A stretch of DNA of 62,938 nt from Hyphochytrium catenoides (Eukaryota > Sar > Hyphochytriomycetes > Hyphochytriales > Hyphochytriaceae): the NCBI GenBank assembly GCA_900088475.1, contig FLMG01000725.1, forward strand, positions 1-62,938. Direction: 5' to 3'. The notes beneath the pieces are model-generated. The model did no database searches, was not told the origin of the DNA, and saw only the letters and a program-made list of their open reading frames with translations. Every line of letters begins with the position of its first letter. The stretch's first letter is position 1. Below, in pieces: positions 53,680 to 62,938 of this stretch. The translations under genes and the position numbers were made by a program.

Positions 53680-55260
53680 ATTCTGTCTCGCCCTCTAGTA
53701 TGCGTCGTAGCCGTATTGTTGCTAGTAGGCCAGATCTGGACCATCTTCCTCCTCACGCCTACGTTCTGGTCCAGTCAAGGAGAAGCTGGGAAAGCAGAGG
53801 AGGACAACTTCAGCTCCTCGCCCTGCCTGGTCGAGAAAGCGGCGGAGTGGTTAAGTGTTACAATTGCCAGCAGAGGAAGACTGTTTGTCCGACTCTATCT
53901 CATGGGTGGCCTGGGGATATCTTTCACCACCACCCAGACATGCAGGCGTCGCTCCGTCAGAACCTGTCTCCCACACGACGACGTCACTGCGTGGGGTAGC
54001 GTACGTGGTCCTGAAGGTAACAGTTACCATCACTGAGGGCGACAAGAGCAGGACTCTTTCTGTATGAATTGCTCTCGAGTCTAAGGAATTTTGGTCAGTG
54101 AAAGGACGAGCATGCCTGGATTAAAAACCGGCAGTAAATGGTTAAGTCGATTGATAAGAGGTAGGCCGAGGATCAAAAACATGCAATGCGCCATTGAACT
54201 CATTGTACGATCGAGGTACATCTATATGCTCTACACATCGTAAAGGCTGCTTCAGCGTTGAACCGATGATGGAAAATAGGGAAGTGCCAGGAGGAGCAAC
54301 TATAACAATATCGCGCTCGTGGAGGGATACTATATTGTCCATCATGCCAAGACCTATTACGTGCCGCCACGGCAGGCGCTTTCGGATAGCAGCAACAGCA
54401 CCGCCGCCGCCACTGGCGACCACGGCGGCGAAGCTGCCCCGACCACCGCCACTTAACTTCGGAGTGGCCCTTATCACGCCGGAGAGCGTACTAAAGAAAG
54501 TTGCCATTACTCCGATAGTCATTAAGTCGAGCAGCGCTCGGGCATTTTTAAGAAGGCCAATTGGGATGCAGTTGCAATGGATCTGCTGAGTGAACTAGGG
54601 ATCAGTATTAACGGCTTGGATGAACATTGGGTGTGCCTCAATGCTATGTATGACTCCGTCATGGTGAAGAAGAGCTGCATCGGTGCACCCATATTTTTTC
54701 ACGAGTACTGGGGAACTCATCTCTACCATCCAACAGCTAAACGGATGCCCTATCTGACCGAATGTCGAACAGTCTATGTTTCTGCATATAAACATGTCTG
54801 CTCTGAGGTGATTCTATTCAACGACAGATATCTGTATCGCGGTCATCGCCTTACCTATTATCGTGACAGGGCTCGAGTCCTGACACTCCCACGCATAATT
54901 TGCTTCAGTGACGGGCTATCAGCGCTGGACGAGTACATATACGGCCTTCTTGGAACTGTAGTGCCGCGGCGTGCTCTAGTGGTCATTTTGATAGTTCTGA
55001 AGGTTGCTCTGAGCGTTCCCCAAGCAGAAGCCATCCTCAATCATCATGTCCTGGGACCTTTGTCATCAGCTGACCCGCAGCTCGATCAGATATTCCTCGT
55101 CTTAGTGCTACATGACGCCATTTAAGTCAAGGGCACCATCAGTAATAAGCTCTCTCCTGCTCTCACTCGCTTTTAGGCAAGCAATTCCGTTCTGAACGGT
55201 GTAGCCGCTGTCTTGCTGGGAAGAGCCATTCTTAGTGCGGTAACCCTGGGGGTGGTGTCC
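53680..55260 (+). pseudogene. Fragmentary or multi-exon membrane protein gene, possibly related to the 48.3-kb gene
   Basis: Coding-like blocks appear in changing frames. 53692-54036 encodes a TM and ectodomain-like part (RPLVCVVAVLLLVGQIWTIF; VEKAAEWLSVTIASRGRLF). 53997-54067 in another frame reads VAYVVLKVTVTITEGDKSR. 54289-54452 reads SNYNNIALVEGYYIVHHAK then TYYVPPRQALSDSSNST. 54544-55125 in that same frame reads SGIFKKANWDAVAMDLLSEL, HLYHPTAKRMPYLTECRTV, VLTLPRIICFSDGLSALDE and a TM (RALVVILIVLKVALSV). A last block at 55174 follows a good acceptor (CTCGCTTTTAG): NSVLNGVAAVLLGRAIL. I could not find introns joining all blocks, so decay or sequence errors are likely. It is similar in layout to the 48.3-kb protein; this assignment is tentative. 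Confidence 0.4.
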
Positions 55261-55551
55261 TAGATTCTCAGATTGCCTTTTCAGGCTTGGCAATGTGATT
55301 GGCAGCGGTGCTGCTGGGAGTGGCCTCTTGTCACTAATTGCAAGGTTGATGAGTAACACATTCCCTGAAGCCCATTATCCCATAACCCGAATGTCCATGT
55401 AAAGACTACTTTGACCAATATCGAAGAAGAGAGGAGGTTCCTTTCCCTCCTGCCTTGATGAAAGCGGGAAGCATGAGAGTAGGGAGAAAAAGAAAGGTCT
55501 TTGCAACTTCCTTTGTCATCCTGTGTTTGAGCAAACCCTTCACTTCGTTAA

Positions 55552-55857
55552 ATGCGTTCACTTCGTTTAGGGATGACGCTCGTCAAAGATATGCGTAGTA
55601 ATGATCCACCAGATGATCAGATGGCTGCATCATTGTTCGAACAATCCATTGCCTATTATCAGCCATTCTTGCCCCCTAGGACTCTCAACGTAAGGAATTT
55701 ATCTACCTCTGAGAAGCAAGGCGTGAGTAGGGTCATCCTCCGACGATACATAGGCGATGCTCTCCTCTTTTTTACCGATTTGGTGCGGGCATTACGTTTA
55801 GTTTACGCTGGTACTCTGTTAGACATGACCTTTCTTATGCCAAGCATCAGGGGCTAG
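55552..55857 (+). CDS. Small hypothetical ORF converging on the sigma-type GST
   Basis: A 101-codon ATG frame (MRSLRLGMTLVKDMRSNDPP; SLFEQSIAYYQPFLPPRTL; RRYIGDALLFFTDLVRALR), ending TAG. Its stop shares a CTAG palindrome with the stop of the opposite-strand GST gene. The composition is protein-like, with a hydrophobic C-terminal third. It could be the last exon of the broken gene upstream or a chance frame. No family is recognised. Confidence 0.3.
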   Translation: MRSLRLGMTLVKDMRSNDPPDDQMAASLFEQSIAYYQPFLPPRTLNVRNLSTSEKQGVSRVILRRYIGDALLFFTDLVRALRLVYAGTLLDMTFLMPSIRG

Positions 55858-56973
55858 GCTGTTGTCATATCCCTGAACTTCTGTTCTTGGGCGCGAAGGA
55901 AGGTTAGGATTGCTGGGTGGCTATTCTCAACGTTTTCCAGGTAAGCCAGAATCTCAGGGTATTTCTCATAGATTTTTCTGAGTGATTGCCCAGGGATGGC
56001 TCCTCCATAGAGGACAAATCTATGGAACATCAAGAGGGACAGGTCCGCGATGGTGAGCTGGGGAAACAGAGAGGACGGGCATAAGATGAGCGGTTTTTGG
56101 CCTTGTAAAAGGTGAGAGGCATAGTTAACCTTATCCCCGACTGCAAAGCCTGTATCTCCGTTCCTTTTAAGAAGTCTCTGAAGCTTCTTCAGTATTGTTG
56201 GAAGTGTTCCGTCTACTACCTCCTGGATCCTTTGTGCCTGCAGCAGGGTTGAGATAGAAAGGCAAGAAGCAATAGCACGACGAAGAGTCAGCCAGGTCAG
56301 TCAGAGATACGAACTAGAGAAAAAGAGACACATATTCCACTCATTCACCTTATGCGCCGGGTCCTCGTCTGGACTAGAGGGTAGCCAAACAGCACGGATC
56401 ACATCTCCAGAGGCATCAACGTTAAAGTCAAGTACTTCATCAACCTTAGCAGCCTTCCAGGCGTCATCTTCTGGGTACAAAGCAGCTCTTCGACCAACCC
56501 AGCGCAGTATCGCCATAGACTGAGCTAATGCTTCATCATTAACTTCTAGTAGAGGGAGCTGGTCATAAGGAACTTTGCCACCTGTAGGAGATGCAGCACC
56601 ACTTTGGTCACGCAACCGCTTGTCATCAGCAGGAAAGTGTTAAACATAACGGTAGTTCTCTACTCCAGAAGAGTAGCTGGGATCACTTTTAGCGGTGACA
56701 GCAAGAGGTAATGAAAGGAGGTAGTAGATACGGGGCAGGAAGAAGGGAGTGGCAGTTTATCTTACAAGCTTTCATGGACTCGAACTCTGGTCTTGTTAGA
56801 CCGACAAAGGTATATGGGATATTTCCAATGTCGAGAGCCATCCGTATGGGGTCCGCTCTTCCAGCAGGGCCTGTATGGTGATATAGCTTGATCTCCTCAT
56901 GAGCCCTTGCACGGCTACTTGTCGGCGTGGTACTGCGGCCGGCCAATTCTTTCTGCACGTTGGTAGAGTCCAT
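55854..56973 (-). CDS. Glutathione S-transferase, sigma-class-like, four exons
   Basis: The exon model on the minus strand is 56973-56766, 56581-56349, 56237-56130 and 56057-55854. Introns are 184, 111 and 72 nt, all GT-AG, and all phases close to one 250-residue frame ending TAG. A 28-residue Ser/Thr-rich leader precedes the thioredoxin fold: KLYHHTGPAGRADPIRMAL (candidate catalytic Tyr and the GRA-x-PIR pattern of sigma/prostaglandin-synthase-type GSTs), IPYTFVGLTRPEFESMKA, then GKVPYDQLPLLEV (cis-Pro) and QSMAILRWVGRR (glutathione-binding Gln-Ser). The helical domain contains GFAVGDK joined to LTIADLSLLMFHR, the conserved Asp/staple region. It conjugates glutathione and is probably cytosolic. 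Intron 3 removes an in-frame stretch that would otherwise interrupt GDK-LTIAD. Confidence 0.9.
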
Positions 56974-59900
56974 AGTCTTTGATAATAAGAAGAACCGAAT
57001 GCGACCTTTTCTCGCGCAGGCTTGCCTATCCTGCGTTTTCTAATGGAAAAATAGCGACGAATGATAAGATCATCCAATCAAGACAACCAGTACAAGTACA
57101 GCTTTTCAAGGAAGGACTGTGCCTGACTCAGGGATACAAGCCTAGGAACCTGGTCTATCTCGCTATTTTCCGATCTCGCAGATTCAGTTTTGTGTCACTT
57201 CAGACCCATTCCCTCCAGCAGATCTTTGGAGGCGACCAGGGCTCTTCGGGCAGCGAATGCTTGATCCTGATTACTTAGCACTCATCATCGATTGGCGTGG
57301 TGTGGTTCTGCAGTCAGCAGTTGGCAGAGTAGTAGCCTTCTTCGAGGGAAGAGGGAAAGAATGGGCCTGTGAGAGACGATACGGCCCCAAAAGGGAGAGA
57401 ATGGGTGTGTGAGAGACGATACGCCTGTGAGAGACGATACGGCGCCAAATAAAGGTTGTAGAATGCCGTTTTCGTGACAAAGCCAAAGATAATGGTAGCT
57501 TATTAGCATCGCCAGAATGCCGTTCTCGTGACAAAGCCAAAGAATGACCAAAAGTGAAGGCTTTGGCTACAGTTCATCTTAGCAGCATGAACGCAAAAAG
57601 GGCTATGATGGTGCGGCCAAAAGAAAGGCACCATACATGAAGCTCATGTATGAGAGAGTAGAATGGTAGAAAGAGCAAGCTGACACTGCGTAGAAAGAAC
57701 AACTGACGATGATGCAATGAAAGGCTTAGACGAAGGAAGCGACTAACAAAGCCGCTAGCAAAGATACTACTCCAAAAGCGATCCAGCCCCGGTGGTGGGT
57801 GCTGGTCATCAGTAGGAATCGAATATTGGTGGAAGCACCACAGCAAAAATGGGAGGCTTATCACTGATCTGGCCATATTGCGCAGAAAGGTGTCGGACAG
57901 GGCTTACTACTGCTAGTAGGTCCACCACCAAGCGGAGAGCAGTATGATAACTTGTAATCGAAGAAGTCCTTGAACCTTAATTAACTACATGGGCAGCGAC
58001 AGGTCAAGGAGAAATTGGTTAAGATCAATGATAGGATCATACTCATCTTTGCCAATATCGTGACAAGAAAAACGGTGCGAACATCAGCTGCTGTATGTTC
58101 CTCCCAAAGACACCTTTTTCCCGCCACAAGCCCAAGCACGCCACAATGCTCTGTGGGCAACAACTTAGACATTCCTTATCTGCTTAACGGGCCACCCGCT
58201 GGACAACAGTTGATTAGAGCCCTATAAAGTCTTTGATGTGATGGCAGAGAAGCCTAACACCTGCACGCACCGAAGAAGGTGTGTGTATGGTGCCCTGGGT
58301 GAGAACCGTCGACCAAATATTCACCGTGATTCCTCTATCTTTGCCAGCTTTGCACTGAACTCGGGGAGAGTAAGAGGCAGAGGAAGGATTAGCTCTCCTG
58401 CTAGCACAAGGAGAGGGAGACGTGTGAGTTTTTCCTCTCTCTCGCCATGGTCTCTCTCCCTCTCTGCCCGTAGGGTAAGTTCTATCACCTTCGATACACC
58501 CTGCAGGTCTATGGCAACCATCTGAATGGAGCTGGACGACGGAGAGAGAGAGAGAAGAGGAGGGAAAGAGGAGAAGGTGGACGGAGACTCCTTCGGTGCC
58601 TCACACGAGAGAGAGAAGAGTGGGGCAGACCTGACATTTGTCAGGTGCAGCTGGATCTTGACAGTGTCGTCCGCAGACTACTCGATTTTCCATTACCCTC
58701 CCTTCGCTATTTTCTTCCTTACTCTGTCTAAAAGCAGATAAAGCTCATATGCCTTGCTTTTTGAAAGACACTAGCCCTAGGTAGCCTGGGAGTGCGTCAG
58801 ACACTCTTCCTTCTCTTTCCTGATTTCTCTCTCCCTTCCCTTTCCTCATAGTTACACTCTCGAAAGTACTCCGTCCGTATGGCGGTAGAGCGTACGTAAC
58901 GTTGCTACGGCTGCATAGCGTTTTTCTGAAGAAGATCAGATTTTTCTTTTAGCATCGTTAGCGAAAAAATCTACAGCTGAGTTCCCCAGCTACAAAGGGA
59001 GAGTGGGAGGGACGAGATAGATGAGAGGCATCAAGACCATGATCATCTTATGAGGTGGGCCCTTTTTACGATCGACCGACCTACTGAGTCTTCTTTTACT
59101 TTATCAAGCACCACCTGATAAGACTGCGATTGGCGGACCTTTGTTTAAAGAACAAGCAGTAGTGGATGAAGTGAGGCCGACACACTTAGCCTCTTAACGC
59201 GCTCTATAGTTACAAGGCAAGGCACAGTAGTAAGAGGCAGATTAGCGGCTCTTGCTGAGAACAAAAAGAAGAACGGGGTGACGATGGAGAGACGCTGCTG
59301 AGGCAGCAGAGCCTTTGCCCCAATGATGCGAGTAAAGAGACTACTAGGGGAGAGCAAAACCAGCAGGTTTACCAAGAATAGCAAACGTCATTAGGACAGC
59401 AGCAGTAGCAATAACAATAAAGGGAAACGAAGGAAGAGAATCATGCTCGAAGAGAGAATAATACACCAGAAGGAGTTAGAGGAAGGGAAAACGGAAGAAT
59501 ATTCTCTGTACAGACGTTATAATGGCCTCGGCCTCCCAGTTATCCTGCGATAAATGAGAGTAGATAAAGAGAAGTATCATTCAAGAACTGCTGTTTGGAG
59601 AACGAGTAGCTCTGGAAAAGTGCACCACGACTACCAGAGAGAGAGAAATGACAGGAGAGAATTAGCAGGACAAAACAGAAATGCTTTCTAAGAAGAAAAC
59701 AGGGCGATGCGGGCTACTGATATAAGTCTTTTTTCCGCGCGGTGAACAGTTAGAAAAGGTCCCGCAAGAGACAGATTGGGAGTTTATGGCTATTATGAGA
59801 AAAAGTAAGAAGGACGAGGTCACAAGAAAAGAGAGGTGCAGAGACTTATTTCCTCTTTGACTCTTCTTTCCTTCTTGTTTTGAGAGTTTGACTGAGTTTC

Positions 59901-60599
59901 TACCCCTGTCCATGACTATAGGAAGGCAGAAGAAGCAGAAGAAGTGAACCAAGAAGGATAATAGCAGAGGAGGAGAAGGAGAAATAGTACTTTAAAGACT
60001 ACTCAACATAGAAGAGAATAAGGAAGAACGAGAACGGAGAACTTGCGAAGTAACAAGGAACGGAAAAAAAAAAGCGGTAGAAGTCAAGGGCAAAGAAACC
60101 TTGGGATCATTTACTCTCTCCAGCCATAAGAATGGAAGAAGAAGAAGGAGAGGCAGCAAAATCGTCATCACTGTTTGCTAGAAGGGGGAAGGATGGCCCA
60201 GCCACTGCGGAGGAGGATTGGCCCTTATTCCTGAAGCGCATTGTTCTCATGAATAGGCAACGAACTATTGGCGTTTGAGGGCCTCCTCGAGCGACGAATT
60301 AAAGACCTATGCTAGTAAGCACCAAGCCAAAGGTGAAGCACCAAGCAAAACGTAATCACATTATAACTTGACGTGACATGCCGCTGGACCGATCCAGAAC
60401 GAGGTTCATAGTGCAGTCAGCAGCCCAGATGGATTGGTGCCCCGTCGGCTTGGGGACGCTGTGGAGAGACGCGAAGTAGATGATGGATCCTAGCCAAGTC
60501 TGGTCAACCGTGAAAGAGGCAATAAGATGAGTTGGGAGTAATGAGCACTAGGTAAGTCCAATATAATGGGTGGTCCGTCATTCAAGTGAGAGAGAAGAA
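56974..60599. other. Intergenic
   Basis: No gene is supported in ~3.6 kb. It contains short tandem repeats at 57367-57543 and small GA/CT-rich stretches near 58430 and 58535. Confidence 0.55.
57367..57543. repeat. Two short repeats: TGTGAGAGACGATACG (x3) and a 30-bp unit (x2)
   Basis: The 16-17-bp unit is at 57367, 57407 and 57425. The 30-bp unit AGAATGCCGTT(T/C)TCGTGACA plus AAGCCAAAGA is at 57460-57489 and 57514-57543 with one mismatch. Both lie in the upstream region of the sigma-type GST gene. Confidence 0.85.
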
Positions 60600-61900
60600 C
60601 AGCTGCAGTAGCAACAAATAGACAAAAAGAGTGCATGTGCGCACCTACAACGAGCCTCCTCATCAACTGAGAGACAGCAGCAGTCGCTTGAGCTCGGACT
60701 TGCTTACCAAGCTTAAGGATGTAGCTTTTGTGGGCTGTTTAGGACAAATAGAGCTTGGGCATTGCTTAGGTGCAAAGTGCAGAGGCAATGATGTCAGACT
60801 CACTGGGACCCAGTGCCAGAGCTGCAGATAGCACAGGACGGAGGAGAGGGTCATCCTGCTGAACGTGGCAAGAGCTCCAGCTGAGCACATCCCTAATAGA
60901 AGTATGACTTTGGATGATGAAGTACCTGACCTGAGCGGGAAGTAAGGCGAAAAGCTGCGCAGGTATGCCGTCAAGGATGGCAGAATTTCTACTAGTGCTT
61001 GAACAAGAAGAGGAAGGTGACATGGGAAAGAAAAGGGAGCTCTCTTCAACTAATGTCCCCTATTACTCCGCAAATGAAAGATCCGACAGCAGGTGGATTT
61101 CTTTATTAAAGCTGACAGCTAGAAAGGAAAAATATACCATAGTAGGCAGGGGAGGGGAAATATGGTATTGACGAGGGTGAGTCTTCCGCTTCGGCTGGGC
61201 TGGCTTCAGCTCAGGCAAAGCTTCGCTAAGGAAAATTTCTAAGGCGATTCTAAGGACTTTTCTTAGATCGAACTTTATGGACTGATTAGGTAGCGAGGAG
61301 AGCGAAAGAGGGAGAGGAGGGATAGAACTAAAGATGAGAGCAGTGCTCAAACAATAGGCAACCGCTGGCCCAGGAGACTCGGACTACCCATCATCGTCGG
61401 CTAGTTCCGCCTTCCGGCCGCGGCGCCCCATCCAAGGCCTTCTCTTTAATCACTTCGTGGCCCCACCGCTCGCTCCAAGAGATAAAGCGGCGAGGTCAGA
61501 GGAGTATATGGTACTCCTACATGGAGTATTACACATATGACAGCAAACCAAGAGGAGAGGAAAATAGGAGCACAAGGAGTAGAGGTAAGAAAGACCAGCC
61601 TTGGGGCCAGGTAAGGCCGTGGAGTCGCTTCCACTCTTCGACAAAACATTAGACAGAGCACCACGAGAGGAATTCTTGGAGGAGTAACAGGAGAAAAAAT
61701 GCGACGAGAAGGATAGACGGGACTTCTCACCCATTGTTGCCAGGGACGAAAAGATCTTGTTCGACTTTATGGGCAGCTTTGCAAGCTCCCTTAGCAACGA
61801 AAACAAGGGGAATACCTGGGACCGTGATGCCTCGATAAAAAAGTCAATGTGTGGGCCGCAGTGCCTGCAGACACCGGTGTTCACTTCTCTAACTTAGACA
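60600..61900 (-). other. Coding-like patches, no gene model
   Basis: Several minus-strand stretches look protein-coding in different frames: MNTGVCRHCGPHIDFFIEAS then LLRELAKLPIKSNKIF (from 61884), IKFDLRKVLRIALEIFLSEA then LPELKPAQPKRK (~61280-61190), and ILDGIPAQLFALLPAQVRYF then IIQSHTSIRDVLSWSSC (~60990-60870), which ends near a GTGAGT donor. They could be exons of one gene, but I could not connect them with confident splice sites. No family is recognised. Confidence 0.25.
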
Positions 61901-62938
61901 GCTACACAGAGGAGTTAATAGGTCGAACTGAGCTATTCAGACCCACTCTTGACACTCTTTCGGCTGGGAATGAAGGTGTGCGGGTGATTGGAAAGGTCTA
62001 CCGAGGAGTCATATATCCGATTTGAGGTTCGCATAACAGTACAGAGTGATGCCGATCCTCCTTTAACAACGCGTGGATGTAATATAAGGAAATACACTAT
62101 GGCGGGTCTTGAAGGAGAGTGAGAAGTGCTTTATCCCTAGTACCGTGGCTGGCCAAGCCTCAGTTTAGACGAGCACCACGCAGAGGAAGAGTTTGCAGGA
62201 ACGCGTGCAGGTACAGAATGCCTTCTACTTCAGAGAGAATGATTAACCAAACTATAGAGGGTAAGATGGTGAGGAGTCTGCCGATGGACAGTCACTCTAC
62301 CTCATAGCGGAACGATGGAAGTCGAAACATGCACGAGAGGTTGGATCAACAGGCTACCCTAAAAACATGAAAAGAGGAAGAGAACAGAAAGGGATAAGAA
62401 AGAGAAAGAAGTCCTCGTCAGAGCCATCATCCGTTGCCTGCTCTACTCACGTCAGGACTACCCCTCTTGAGCGTGGTACTCCCTCTCTAATAGAAGAAGA
62501 GCCCACATCTCATGCACTGGCCGATTTGTATCCAGCGCGCGTCCCGGTGGTTAGCAGCGGTCAGAGGAGGAAGTACACCACCTATAACAGTGGACCAGGG
62601 TCTATCTCCCATGAAATGTCTTTCTGTTGCTTCATTGCTGCTGACCGATCCAGGCAGCAGTGACCTGGAAGCGTAAATTACTTCGCCAATGGAGAGAGTG
62701 TCTTACGGGGAGGAGCCACCACCGAAACTCCCCGCCTCTCTCCTTCTCTCTCCCGTTCTCTCTCCCCCTTCCCGTCTCACCTTATTTTTAGGTACTATTA
62801 GTAGCTTGGACTCCGGCCACTATTCTTCTACCGCTACTTTTTTGGTCGGTTTCTCTTTCTTTCTACCGACAAGTTAGCTACCTATTACCGTTTTCCTTGT
62901 TAACCACCTTCCTTGCTGATCCTCCATGGCTCTCTCTC
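61901..62938. other. Intergenic edge of window
   Basis: No gene is supported. CT-rich tracts lie at ~62735-62775 and at the extreme end. Confidence 0.5.

Noticed and set aside
54142-54522. 127-codon minus-strand frame with a Gly-rich run
   Set aside because: The plus strand of the same stretch reads better (GYYIVHHAKTYYVPPRQAL), and the minus frame lacks splice partners or a family.
1-62938. Retrotransposon or DNA-transposon coding regions
   Set aside because: I found no reverse transcriptase, integrase or transposase motifs; repeats here are short and noncoding, apart from one small ORF.

Overview
The window comes from the nuclear genome of a small-genome eukaryote, most likely an oomycete or a close stramenopile relative. 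The evidence for this is: (1) spliceosomal introns of about 70-110 nt with GT..AG ends, some with CTAAC-type branch sites; (2) (CT)n and (TTTC)n microsatellites and two runs of N (assembly gaps) in long gene-free stretches; (3) bZIP-like proteins carrying a C-terminal NTF2/SnoaL-like region of the kind I associate with oomycete bZIPs; (4) polytopic membrane proteins of a type I recall from oomycetes; (5) one upstream element resembling the oomycete initiator. No ribosomal or organellar marker is present, so the lineage is an inference and fungi or other protists are not excluded.

Layout, left to right. 0.46-2.2 kb: a polytopic membrane protein (+). 3.6-4.6 kb: fragments of dispersed repeats. 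4.6-7.2 kb (-): a broken unknown gene, then a seven-helix receptor with a C-terminal RGS domain whose single reading frame contains two in-frame TAG codons. 7.2-12.7 kb: repeat-rich DNA with a perfect 37-bp hairpin, a tandem duplication and an assembly gap. 12.8-14.7 kb: a signal-anchored or secreted protein with low-complexity and helical parts. 14.7-19.8 kb: CT-rich DNA and a repeat-borne small ORF. 19.8-30.2 kb: three dispersed tandem paralogues of a divergent bZIP-like family. 32.3-34.4 kb and 43.7-45.4 kb: two related membrane proteins, each built from an internally duplicated domain. 35.9-36.7 kb (-): a Gtt1-type glutathione S-transferase. 40.0-41.4 kb: a hormone-sensitive-lipase-type alpha/beta hydrolase. 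48.3-50.5 kb: a membrane protein with a large ectodomain. 53.7-55.3 kb: a fragmentary, probably related gene. 55.9-57.0 kb (-): a four-exon sigma-type glutathione S-transferase. 57-62.9 kb: nearly gene-free, with short tandem repeats and one unresolved coding-like patch.

There is no operon-like organisation. The themes are signalling and transcription (7TM-RGS, bZIP array), lineage-specific membrane proteins that arose by duplication, and small-molecule detoxification (two GST classes and an esterase). Several genes are visibly broken or have frames that do not join, so real decay and sequencing indels both have to be considered. All intron models and family assignments were made by eye from the sequence.
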